Source of the DNA: an uncultured Clostridia bacterium
GTDB taxonomy: Bacteria > Bacillota > Clostridia > TANB77 > CAG-508
Direction: 5' to 3'
DNA: 64,000 bases
NCBI GenBank assembly: GCA_934140005.1
Contig: CAKPBB010000007.1
Location: 1 to 64,000 of the forward strand
Of this stretch, positions 55,307 through 63,501 are shown piece after piece. The notes beneath the pieces were generated by a model. The model saw only the letters and a program-made list of their open reading frames with translations. It ran no database searches and was not told where the DNA came from. Made by a program: the position numbers and the translations under genes. The first letter of the stretch is position 1, and each line of letters begins with the position of its first letter.

Positions 55307-57691
55307 TTAATCCCATTTTATTTCTCTCATATAATCTAATACCGTCTCTTTTATTCCATCATCATACAAAATTTCTCCATTTTTACTTTCTCTGTATAAT
55401 TCATTTGGCATTTTCTTAGGTTGTCCCTTTGACTTTCTTTTATATCCAACATTTTCTACTTCCGCCATAAAAATTTCATTATTATTAGTTTGAGCAACTT
55501 GATTAAACACCCATGTTGTATTTATATATCCGAATTCATCTTTAGTTGCTTTATCGAAAGAAGAATTTTCCTGTATTTCTTCTTCATATTTTTCTAATAT
55601 TTTGTTCAATTCTAATTCACGGTCATTATTATCAATTATATTATTCAATATTTTTACTATTATATTTCTTTCTTCATTTAAACTTAGATTTTTAATTGAT
55701 GGCAATTTATCTTTATTTTTTCTTCCTTTATAGACATCTACTATATTTAAGGCTCTTGTTTTTAAATCATTCCATTCCTTACATGACTTATCCCATTCTA
55801 AATTCCATTTTTCTATCTCTTCATTAGTTTTTTTCTGAGCAAATAATATACTAGTCTTAGTAGTTGTATATGGTGCAAATGTAACTTGTGGTAAAGAAAC
55901 AATAGCTTTAATTTTAAAATATTTATACAAGAATAATCTTATGTATTTATTTTCTGTTGTGTCATACACACTTTCTGGTAATACAACTGCCATTCTACCA
56001 TTTGGTTTTAGTAACTGATAATATCTCTCTATAAAAAGATTTTCTGAGTTTTTCTTATTTCCAAAAACAAAATTATCATTTAAATTCTTTTTGGTATCAT
56101 CATCTAATTCAACACTAAATGGAGGATTCGTTAATATTAAGTCAAATTGTTCATTTACGTTTTTATTAAAATATAATTTATCTATTTGAGAATATTTTAA
56201 TACATTTGGAAGAACTTCTTTATTGTATGATGAAAATGGTAACAATCCATCTTTAACAAAAATATTTGTTGAACCATCTCCATGTAAAATCATGTTTACT
56301 TTAGTGGCTATTCCCAAATTGAAATTTATTTCTGAACCATAAATATAATCCTTTGCCCACTTATTTTCCCTGTTTTCTGGTAAAAACCATTGGTTAAACT
56401 TATCTTCAATATCTCTAGTATCATCTAATTTGTCTCTATTTTCATATTTTAGATGTTTAGTAATAAATTTCATATATTCTATTAAAAATGTTCCTGAACC
56501 TGCTGATGGATCAATCATATATGGTATTTCTAACTCTTTATTAACTTTATCAATAGCTAATTTATCAGTTTGTAATCCATATAACATAAATTTTACAATA
56601 TTAATATGTGTAAAAAATTGCCCTTTAGATTGCTTGAATCCTGTCGTTATTATCCCTTCGAAAAAATCTCCAAGTATATCTTTTCCATTTAAGCTGTTTT
56701 TTCCATCAACAAAAGAATATCTTTCTAAAGAAGATATAGCATATTTTAATTTTTGTAATGAAAATTTATTTTCATCAATAACAAATGATTTTTCAAGTTT
56801 TTCAACATCATTTATATATAATCTTTGCTTAAGTGCTCTTCTATATAATTGATTTATTCTTTCAAATAATTGTTGATTTGTTTCTACATATTCATCATCA
56901 TTATCTTGATAATACATTACTTGAAAGTCATATTTTTCTCCTGTTCTTTTTTCGCTTTCATCTTGTATCTTTGCTAATATTATATTTGTAAGTGAAGAAA
57001 ATACTTCATTATCATCAGTTCCTCCTCCACCCCATAATACATTATGTAAGTTTTGTCTCATAGAATCTAAGGTTTTATGGTTATAATCTTTTATTAAATC
57101 TTTTTTCCCACCTTTTATATATGGCTCTTTTTGAACTCTACCATATTTTTCAGGTAAATCCTCTGAATAGTTTCTATCATTCTTCCATTCTTCAAATGAC
57201 TTATACTTTTCATAATCTATAATCATACACTTATCATTAATTTTATTTTCATCGCTTATATCAAGTGAATATAATACAAGATATCTGACCTTTTTCCCTT
57301 GACCTTGCTCTTGAGATGCTAAATTAAATAATTGTTTTTCAATTATCTCATCTTTATCCTTTTCATATTCATCTGGACTTTTTAATTCCATATATAGAAA
57401 AGCATTTCCACTTTGATCTCTTACTATTACATCTATTCTTGGTTTATTTACTTTTGGTCTACCTATATCATATTCTTTTTCAATTTCTATTGCAGATTTT
57501 TCGTACCCCAATTCGTTAACGAGCTTTGATAATATATATGCTCTAACAATTTCTTCATCTCCTGTAATACTCTTTATTTTCCTATATTGCATAATATCCT
57601 TATCATATTCAATTTCTTTACCTGATACATTAATTTTTGCAACTCGATTACTACAATTAGTAATGTATTGTTCTATTACTTCCGAACGCAT
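55307..57691 (-). CDS. Fused restriction nuclease and N6-adenine methylase (type I/BcgI-like)
   Basis: 794 residues from the ATG behind GGAGGGATAAT, five codons inside the longest frame. Residues 1-150 are a type I R-subunit N-terminal nuclease domain with a PD-(D/E)xK site (Asp87 in PRIDVIV, Glu102 and Lys104 in FLYMELKSP). Residues ~320-640 are a gamma-type methylase: SAM motif DPSAGSGTFL (Asp394) and catalytic NPPF (522-525). No helicase motor is present, and no separate HsdR lies in the window. A fused nuclease-methylase with a separate HsdS resembles two-subunit BcgI-type enzymes. It modifies adenine in its recognition site and probably cuts when the site is unmethylated. Confidence 0.88.
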   Translation of the reverse strand: MRSEVIEQYITNCSNRVAKINVSGKEIEYDKDIMQYRKIKSITGDEEIVRAYILSKLVNELGYEKSAIEIEKEYDIGRPKVNKPRIDVIVRDQSGNAFLYMELKSPDEYEKDKDEIIEKQLFNLASQEQGQGKKVRYLVLYSLDISDENKINDKCMIIDYEKYKSFEEWKNDRNYSEDLPEKYGRVQKEPYIKGGKKDLIKDYNHKTLDSMRQNLHNVLWGGGGTDDNEVFSSLTNIILAKIQDESEKRTGEKYDFQVMYYQDNDDEYVETNQQLFERINQLYRRALKQRLYINDVEKLEKSFVIDENKFSLQKLKYAISSLERYSFVDGKNSLNGKDILGDFFEGIITTGFKQSKGQFFTHINIVKFMLYGLQTDKLAIDKVNKELEIPYMIDPSAGSGTFLIEYMKFITKHLKYENRDKLDDTRDIEDKFNQWFLPENRENKWAKDYIYGSEINFNLGIATKVNMILHGDGSTNIFVKDGLLPFSSYNKEVLPNVLKYSQIDKLYFNKNVNEQFDLILTNPPFSVELDDDTKKNLNDNFVFGNKKNSENLFIERYYQLLKPNGRMAVVLPESVYDTTENKYIRLFLYKYFKIKAIVSLPQVTFAPYTTTKTSILFAQKKTNEEIEKWNLEWDKSCKEWNDLKTRALNIVDVYKGRKNKDKLPSIKNLSLNEERNIIVKILNNIIDNNDRELELNKILEKYEEEIQENSSFDKATKDEFGYINTTWVFNQVAQTNNNEIFMAEVENVGYKRKSKGQPKKMPNELYRESKNGEILYDDGIKETVLDYMREIKWD

Positions 57692-57806
57692 ATTATCCCT
57701 CCACAAATTAAACTATTTACTATTTTATATCATAAATCTCATTTTTTAACAACATTATTCTACAATTTTCTATTTCTAATTTTTCTACGTTTTTCGACAA
57801 AAAATT

Positions 57807-59222
57807 CTATCTCTCATACCTTCTATCTTTTTTCTTCTTCTCTTTTAATTTCTTCTCTTGTTCTTGTTCTTGTTCTTTTTCATTTATCTTTTGTTTTTCT
57901 TTATCATCTACTTCTTTTATTTGTTTCTTCATCTTTGGCACGCCATCATAAATTTCATCACACAACCTAATCTCTTTTCTAACCTTTGTCAAAACAGAAG
58001 TAACATCAATTATTTCTTTAGTAACACTATCTTTTTCATTTTCATTTTCTAATTTCTGTCTTTTGTAATATAATCTGTTCCTTACATTTAATATCTTTTG
58101 TAATTCTTCCTGTTTCTTTTCTTTCACATTATCAACATCACCCAAATTTTCAATCTTATACTTACATAAAAATCTAATTCTTTCCGAATACTCGTCCATC
58201 TTTTTTACTTCTGTTCTCATCTCAGGAGTCAATTTATATTGTGTATTATTTCTAGTGTATAACTTTAACAAATATCTATAGTAGTAATACAACGCAACAA
58301 TTCCTTTTGGTTTATATTTATTTTTCACTTTATCTCTCGTTGTAAAATATTTATTTTTTATTACCTTATAAGGAATTATTCTTTCTTGTCTTATATAGTC
58401 ATTTTCTAAAATTCTTCTTTTTATATTTTCCAATGAATAATCTTCTCCAAATGCTCTTTCAACTCTTATATTTCTTTTATATGGTTCTCTTTTTATGCTT
58501 AATTTATCTGCTCTATAATAATAGTTATATCCCATTGATACTAACATCTGTTGGAATTGTTTTAATGTGTATGAATGTTGTATTGCGTAATCTATATCTT
58601 CTTTTGCAAATTTATAATAATCTGAATCTCTCATAGATTTCTTATAAAAATTTTCAAAGTTGATTCCTGATTTACAAATCTTTTCTTTTAAAACACTTAA
58701 ACCATATTCTTCACATATTTCATCAGATGTTTTTCTTAGCAATGCTGTATTTTCTAAATTACTATAATACTTCTTTCCATCTTTAAATGAAACTGAATTA
58801 ATTACAAAATGATTATGAGGATGTCTAGTATTCAAATGAGTAGATACTACTACTTGAAATCTATCTCCCCACATTTCATTTGCAAGTTTTACTCCAATTT
58901 CATGTGCTATTTCTGGAGTAACTTCTCCTTCATTAAAGGATTGATAAGCATGAAACGCTAATATACCATTTTCTTTTCCATATATCATTTTTATAAGTTG
59001 CATTTGTTTAACTGAATCTTTTACTTCACAATTTATGCCTGTTGTATAAAATTGTTTTTCTGTTTTATCTGGATTAGTTGCATAAGTCATTACTTGTCTG
59101 ATACTATCAAACCTATCCATTCCATATTCGCTATAATTGTTTTTTGTCTTTTCTTCATTTGTCGCATAGTTGATTACATGGTCTAATCTCTTTTGTACTT
59201 TCCATATTTTTGTTGTTGCCAT
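57807..59222 (-). CDS. MobA/VirD2-family (MOBP-type) relaxase
   Basis: 471 residues. The N-terminal ~200 residues hold the relaxase fold: TKIWKVQKRLDHVINYATNE and the metal-binding motif STHLNTRHPHNHFVINSVSF with His134, His136 and His138. FKDGKKYYSNLENTALLRKT follows. A Tyr in the N-terminal region (such as Tyr19 or Tyr47) is the likely nicking residue, but I cannot fix which. The C-terminal half is basic and helical, ending in a low-complexity Glu/Lys/Gln coiled coil. GAGGAG precedes the ATG. It nicks at oriT to start transfer; no coupling protein or transfer genes lie nearby, so the island is mobilized in trans. Confidence 0.9.
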   Translation of the reverse strand: MATTKIWKVQKRLDHVINYATNEEKTKNNYSEYGMDRFDSIRQVMTYATNPDKTEKQFYTTGINCEVKDSVKQMQLIKMIYGKENGILAFHAYQSFNEGEVTPEIAHEIGVKLANEMWGDRFQVVVSTHLNTRHPHNHFVINSVSFKDGKKYYSNLENTALLRKTSDEICEEYGLSVLKEKICKSGINFENFYKKSMRDSDYYKFAKEDIDYAIQHSYTLKQFQQMLVSMGYNYYYRADKLSIKREPYKRNIRVERAFGEDYSLENIKRRILENDYIRQERIIPYKVIKNKYFTTRDKVKNKYKPKGIVALYYYYRYLLKLYTRNNTQYKLTPEMRTEVKKMDEYSERIRFLCKYKIENLGDVDNVKEKKQEELQKILNVRNRLYYKRQKLENENEKDSVTKEIIDVTSVLTKVRKEIRLCDEIYDGVPKMKKQIKEVDDKEKQKINEKEQEQEQEKKLKEKKKKDRRYER

Positions 59223-59242
59223 TTAGTCTCTCCTCTCATCTT

Positions 59243-59310
59243 AAAAGGGGATTGGGGAATTTCTCCATTTTGAATTTCGAGCTGACGAAATTCATTGCTT
59301 GTTAGGACAA
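59243..59310 (-). other. Non-coding module of the mobile island (copy B), upstream of the relaxase gene
   Basis: On the minus strand it starts TTGTCCTAACAAGCAATGAA, contains TGAATTTCGTC and ends CCCCAATCCCCTTTT. This mirrors copy A at 45002-45088 in the opposite orientation. The position directly before a relaxase gene is where oriT is often found. Confidence 0.55.
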
Positions 59311-59429
59311 CAATATGCTCTTTTTTAGTACTAAAATTATTACTTTTCTCTATCAAATGCACACTATATTTTGAAAAACACTTGGACTTTTTAAATCAAA
59401 ATCCAAGTACTTTTCGTCTTATTTTGTTA

Positions 59430-59834
59430 TTATAAATTATCTAATTTATAATAATTTTTTCTGTGAAATTTAAAACCTTCTTCATCATTTATATCACTTT
59501 TTATTTCACACTCCTCTCCTTCTAATTTAAATATTTTATTTATTTTTCTTAACAAAATTTCTTGTTTTATATCTCTTATTAAGCATGGAACTTTGTCATA
59601 TCCTAGTGCTTTTGTTGCCAATAATTTTATTCTACCATCTAGAACATAATACCCATTTTCTTTTTGAATAACTTCGAATGGTTTCTTAATTTCTTCTTTT
59701 TTTATTACCTCCATATATTTAAAAACTTTTTCTAAATTTCTGCTACATATTACGTTAGATTTATCTCCTTTTATATCTTTTAACTCTATTTCTTTATATT
59801 CTTTATAAACTTTCATATTATTAATTTCTCTCAT
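59430..59834 (-). CDS. Small ParB/Srx-like nucleotide-binding domain protein
   Basis: 134 residues; AAAGGA precedes the ATG. KEYKEIELKDIKGDKSN, then VIQKENGYYVLDGRIKLLAT and LGYDKVPCLIRDI match the start of ParB N-terminal domains; the usual GxRR/ER motif is replaced by DGRIK. The C-terminal half is short and basic, without the helix-turn-helix that chromosomal ParB proteins carry. It may act in maintenance or regulation of the island. It lies between the relaxase and the DnaC-like gene on the same strand. Confidence 0.7.
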   Translation of the reverse strand: MREINNMKVYKEYKEIELKDIKGDKSNVICSRNLEKVFKYMEVIKKEEIKKPFEVIQKENGYYVLDGRIKLLATKALGYDKVPCLIRDIKQEILLRKINKIFKLEGEECEIKSDINDEEGFKFHRKNYYKLDNL

Positions 59835-59928
59835 ATTATCAAATCCTTTCTTTTTTCTATTTACTTTTTTATGTTTTTATACTACAATAATTATATAAAG
59901 ATTTGGGTTAGTATTTTAGTTTTGCGGC

Positions 59929-60747
59929 TTATACTAACTCTTTTTCTTTTATATTTTTTAGCGTTATTCCATAACACGTTTGATACAATTTTGATATTAT
60001 TGCATCTACCAATTGTTCATCTTGAATTTGACTAAATCTTTCTATTAATCCTTGTTTATCAAACCTAGTTGTAATTATTATTGGTAATCTATTTTCATTT
60101 CTATTTTGAATTATTGTATACAATTTCTCTAATGCCCACTGACTTATTTTTTCTGTTCCAAGATCATCAATTATAATCATATCTACATTTGAGTATAACT
60201 CTATTAATTCATTTTCTGACTTTGTATTGTCTTTAAATGTTTCCTTGATCATGTCCAATAATATTGTTAATCTTCCCATTAAAACGATCTTATCATTTTC
60301 TATTAATTTGTTAGCAATTGATGCTGCTAAATGTGTCTTTCCAACTCCTGACTCGCCAGTTATTATCAGTCCGTCATTTTGCATTTCTTCTATGCTTTTA
60401 TTTGTATAATCTCTAGCAACTTCTACTGCAATTTCATTTCCCGAATTAATATCAAAATTTTCAAAGTTCTGTTCTTGAAATTTTCTTCCGACATAGTTCT
60501 GCTTGTAAATTTTGTTTATAATATTTCTAAAATGTTTTCTTTTTTCCTTTTCATATTCTTGTTCATCTATCTTCTTCCAGTATTCTTGTGCTTTATTACA
60601 ATCACATCTTTCGTATTTAATTGCATCTGGAGATATATTAGCATATAAATAATCAAGTCCTATTGGGTCTAATTCTTTGCCACAAAATTCACATTTTTTC
60701 AATTTATTGTGTATAACTTCGCTACAATTTATATTGTCTAAAACCAT
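59929..60747 (-). CDS. DnaC/DnaI-like helicase-loader ATPase
   Basis: 272 residues: N-terminal zinc site (Cys19, Cys22, Cys48, Cys50), then an AAA+ domain with Walker A TGESGVGKTHLA, Walker B DMIIIDDLGTE and a sensor region LPIIITTRFDKQGLIERFSQ. It would bring the replicative helicase to the island's origin. It overlaps the upstream replisome-organizer-like gene by 26 bases, a pairing typical of phages and integrative elements. Confidence 0.9.
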   Translation of the reverse strand: MVLDNINCSEVIHNKLKKCEFCGKELDPIGLDYLYANISPDAIKYERCDCNKAQEYWKKIDEQEYEKEKRKHFRNIINKIYKQNYVGRKFQEQNFENFDINSGNEIAVEVARDYTNKSIEEMQNDGLIITGESGVGKTHLAASIANKLIENDKIVLMGRLTILLDMIKETFKDNTKSENELIELYSNVDMIIIDDLGTEKISQWALEKLYTIIQNRNENRLPIIITTRFDKQGLIERFSQIQDEQLVDAIISKLYQTCYGITLKNIKEKELV

Positions 60748-61240
60748 TTTCGCTCTCCTCTCTTATATTTTCTTCTTTTTTATTTTCTATATCTTTTGTA
60801 TTCTTTTCTTCTGTGTTACCTAACGTTTTGGTAACGTTACTTTTTTCATTTTCACTTTTATGCTTTTCACGAAATCTTCTTTGTCGTTCTCGACCTTGCA
60901 TCTGATACTTTTCATATTTTTCAATACTTTGATACTTGTCCCAATTTTTTATCAGAAATGTTTCCCCTTCTTTTATTAACATTTCTAATTCTAGAAACTT
61001 TTTCAAAATTTTTTCAATTTTTTTATTAGATTTTCCCATAATCTTTGAAAAATTTTGAATTGTCATTGGATTATTTTCCCCTATTTCTAATCTTCCTTTA
61101 TTATTACATTCAACTGCTAATGCAATTAACTGAATCCACACTCTAAAATAAGTGTCTCCTTCAGGAAGTTTTAGAAGTATTTGAATTTTCCTGTTTGAAA
61201 ATATATTAGTTTCTGTTTTAAACCACGGTAATTCATACAT
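60722..61240 (-). CDS. Phage replisome-organizer-like (DnaD-type) replication protein
   Basis: 172 residues; GAAAGGAGG precedes the ATG. The N-terminal ~110 residues (LPWFKTETNIFSNRKIQILL, GDTYFRVWIQLIALAVECNN, FSKIMGKSNKKIEKILKKF) form the winged-helix domain of phage replisome organizers. The C-terminus is charged (YQMQGRERQRRFREKHKSEN) and disordered. It would recognise the island's replication origin and recruit the DnaC-like protein whose gene overlaps its end. Confidence 0.83.
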   Translation of the reverse strand: MYELPWFKTETNIFSNRKIQILLKLPEGDTYFRVWIQLIALAVECNNKGRLEIGENNPMTIQNFSKIMGKSNKKIEKILKKFLELEMLIKEGETFLIKNWDKYQSIEKYEKYQMQGRERQRRFREKHKSENEKSNVTKTLGNTEEKNTKDIENKKEENIREESENGFRQYKL

Positions 61241-61266
61241 TGCCTCCTTTCCTCACTTTCTATCAA

Positions 61267-61467
61267 TTAATATTTAATTGATTCTTTTTCTTTGCTACTT
61301 AGATATTCATCTAACACTTGAACTCTAAATAGAAATTTTCCGCCAACTTTGGAGCATGGTATTTGTTTTCTTCTTACTAATTGATTAATTAACAAATAAG
61401 AAATTCCTAAATACTCTGCTGCTTCTTTCATTGTTAGTGTAGTTCTTTGAACTTTTTGTAGTCCCAT
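61267..61467 (-). CDS. Excisionase-type helix-turn-helix protein
   Basis: 66 residues; AAAGGAGG precedes the ATG. TLTMKEAAEYLGISYLLINQ, VRRKQIPCSKVGGKFLFRV and DEYLSSKEKE match the MerR-like HTH_17 fold of excisionases. In integrated elements it lies beside the integrase gene and steers excision. Here the next gene upstream is not an integrase, so it may instead regulate the replication operon it heads. Confidence 0.85.
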   Translation of the reverse strand: MGLQKVQRTTLTMKEAAEYLGISYLLINQLVRRKQIPCSKVGGKFLFRVQVLDEYLSSKEKESIKY

Positions 61468-61645
61468 ACATTGTCCTCCTTTTCTTTAAGTTATAAATCT
61501 TCGTTAACAAGTTTTATAAAGTTTTTCGTGTTAACTAATTGAATTTTACCACGCTTTATGATAAAATCCTATTAAATTTAGTAAATTCAGTTATCAAAAT
61601 GAATTTTTTGGTTATTTTACAATTTGTTAACAAGGGAGATTATAT

Positions 61646-62884
61646 ATGGAAAGAAAAAATAAAATAGGTATATCCTTTGATGCTTCATACTTTTCTCAAA
61701 TATTTATCCATACTTCTGGAGCATATTTGAGTAAGCCTATTAGTAACAATAATAATAAATATTTAGCAAATTTAGGAACTATCCCGCCTAATGATAGATT
61801 TGGACAATTGGTTTTAGAACTTGAAAATGCAACTTCTGAATCAAAACGAGAAGAAATAATTAATGAATTGAAATCAATAGTAGAAATAGATAGGACTGCT
61901 AATACTATGCCACTTTCTTTTAAAGATAACATAGAAGAATTAAAAGGTTATATAATTTTTGAACCAACCACTGCTGTTGAACATTATGATCTTTCTCTAT
62001 TAGATTTTATAAGTTATGATTTTGATATATTTAATGATTATTTATTATTTTTTATAAATTTCTTTGATTATTTTATAGATAAATTAGATAACAAAGATAT
62101 TAAATATATTGAATTAGACACCTTATATCCAGTAAATGAAATAATAGAAATAGCTAAAAAATACTATGATACAGAAAAAGAAAATTTAATATATTATCAA
62201 AGTCTTTTCAAGAAATGTATTAATTTTGTTTATTGCATTGATAATCCTTTTGATATGAAGTATTTAACTCATAAGCAAAAATTCTTCTTATATAATCAAT
62301 TATATCAAGATACTTTTGCAGAATTTAAACAAGACTTTCATTCAACAGACTTATTAGATTATCAATATAATGATTTTCCTATAAGAAAAGAATTGATTGG
62401 ACTTGAGGATATAAATGTTTTAATTTCTGCTATTGAAGAAATAGACCCTACTGGAAGAAAACTTAATAGTTTACAACAATTTGAAACTAATAATTTATTC
62501 ACCAGTTTTTATATTACACTATTCAATGTAGTAGCAGTAAATAAAATGCATATTAAAATATGTGGTAATTGCAAAAGATACTTTCTAACTTCGAAAGAAA
62601 ATGTTACATATTGTGATAGAATAATTGAAAATAATATGACCTGTAAAGATATTGGAAATAAAGAATATCAAAAGAGAAAAAAAGAAAATGATACAACCTA
62701 TGATAAATATAGAAAAATCGGAAGTAGAAAACAACTTCGTGCATCTCGAAATCCTGAAATAGATATGTATCAAGAAGATTTAAAACAATATAGAAAAATC
62801 GGAAAACAAATGTATAAGGATGTTTGTTCTGGTAAAATTTCTAACGAAGAATTTGCTAAATGGGTTGATGAGCAAGATAAGTAA
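61646..62884 (+). CDS. DUF6076-like zinc-finger protein of mobile elements
   Basis: 412 residues; AAGGGAG precedes the ATG. The N-terminal 280 residues are acidic and helical with aromatic clusters (FFINFFDYFIDKLDN). The C-terminal region has a zinc site CGNCKRYFLTSKENVTYCDR with a further Cys in MTCKDIGNKEYQKRKK, then a basic helical end. This matches the family known as DUF6076, common in clostridial integrated elements. Function is unknown; the zinc end resembles CGNR-type nucleic-acid binders. It is transcribed divergently from the replication operon. Confidence 0.75.
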   Translation: MERKNKIGISFDASYFSQIFIHTSGAYLSKPISNNNNKYLANLGTIPPNDRFGQLVLELENATSESKREEIINELKSIVEIDRTANTMPLSFKDNIEELKGYIIFEPTTAVEHYDLSLLDFISYDFDIFNDYLLFFINFFDYFIDKLDNKDIKYIELDTLYPVNEIIEIAKKYYDTEKENLIYYQSLFKKCINFVYCIDNPFDMKYLTHKQKFFLYNQLYQDTFAEFKQDFHSTDLLDYQYNDFPIRKELIGLEDINVLISAIEEIDPTGRKLNSLQQFETNNLFTSFYITLFNVVAVNKMHIKICGNCKRYFLTSKENVTYCDRIIENNMTCKDIGNKEYQKRKKENDTTYDKYRKIGSRKQLRASRNPEIDMYQEDLKQYRKIGKQMYKDVCSGKISNEEFAKWVDEQDK

Positions 62885-62913
62885 AAAACAAGTACAAAAT
62901 GTACTTGTTTTTT
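62883..62913. terminator. Bidirectional terminator after the DUF6076-like gene
   Basis: AAAAAACAAGTAC pairs perfectly with GTACTTGTTTTTT around the loop AAAAT. It overlaps the last base or two of the converging HEPN gene. Confidence 0.88.
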
Positions 62914-63487
62914 ATCCAACTTGATTTATCCAATCTCTTATATTAGTTCCAACTCTTTCTATATCTCTATCTCCAAGTTCTCCACCATGCATTATAACAT
63001 TTCTAGATCTTTCCAATGTATTTATAATTTGTCTTGCCCAATCCAAAGATATTAAATAGTCTTCAAATTCATTCCAGTTTTGTTGAATTATATTGTTTAA
63101 ATCTCCCATTTCAGTATAATTTAGTAATCTGTCTCCCCTTTGCTGATGCCATTTTATTTTTTCCTCTTCTTTCCTTCTACTCTCAGCTCTTTTTCTTATC
63201 GCTTCTGATACTGATTCTTCCCACCAATTTTCTCCTTTTTCTTCTGATAGTGTTTTTGCAATAAAATCTCTAACCATATTTTCAAAAGAAGTAATCGCAA
63301 CATAAACCGAAGCCATCTTTTTGGATATTATTACATGTTCTTCATCTAACAAATCTATTGATAAATGTTCAGCAATCTCTGAATCGATGTAATTAGAATT
63401 ATTAGATCTACCTAATAATTCTGTCCTTTCCATAGCTACTTTAGCCAAATTTCCTCTTAAAACAAATGAATATATCTGATCTTCCAA
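62912..63487 (-). CDS. Swt1-family HEPN protein
   Basis: 191 residues from a TTG with GAGGAG ten bases upstream. The C-terminus RSRNVIMHGGELGDRDIERV holds the HEPN motif Arg-x4-6-His and the Swt1-type ending GTNIRDWINQVG. The rest is helical and charged. HEPN proteins are often RNases used in antiphage or toxin systems. The gene follows the DUF5343 gene by 14 bases; this pair recurs in defence regions and near restriction genes. Confidence 0.83.
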   Translation of the reverse strand: MEDQIYSFVLRGNLAKVAMERTELLGRSNNSNYIDSEIAEHLSIDLLDEEHVIISKKMASVYVAITSFENMVRDFIAKTLSEEKGENWWEESVSEAIRKRAESRRKEEEKIKWHQQRGDRLLNYTEMGDLNNIIQQNWNEFEDYLISLDWARQIINTLERSRNVIMHGGELGDRDIERVGTNIRDWINQVG

Positions 63488-63501
63488 TTTAATCTTCTCC
63501 T

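Noticed and set aside
57807..59222. Replication initiator instead of relaxase
   Set aside because: The three-histidine motif followed by F-V-I-N-S-V and the MobA/VirD2-like N-terminus are relaxase features; replication functions are covered by the organizer-like and DnaC-like genes.
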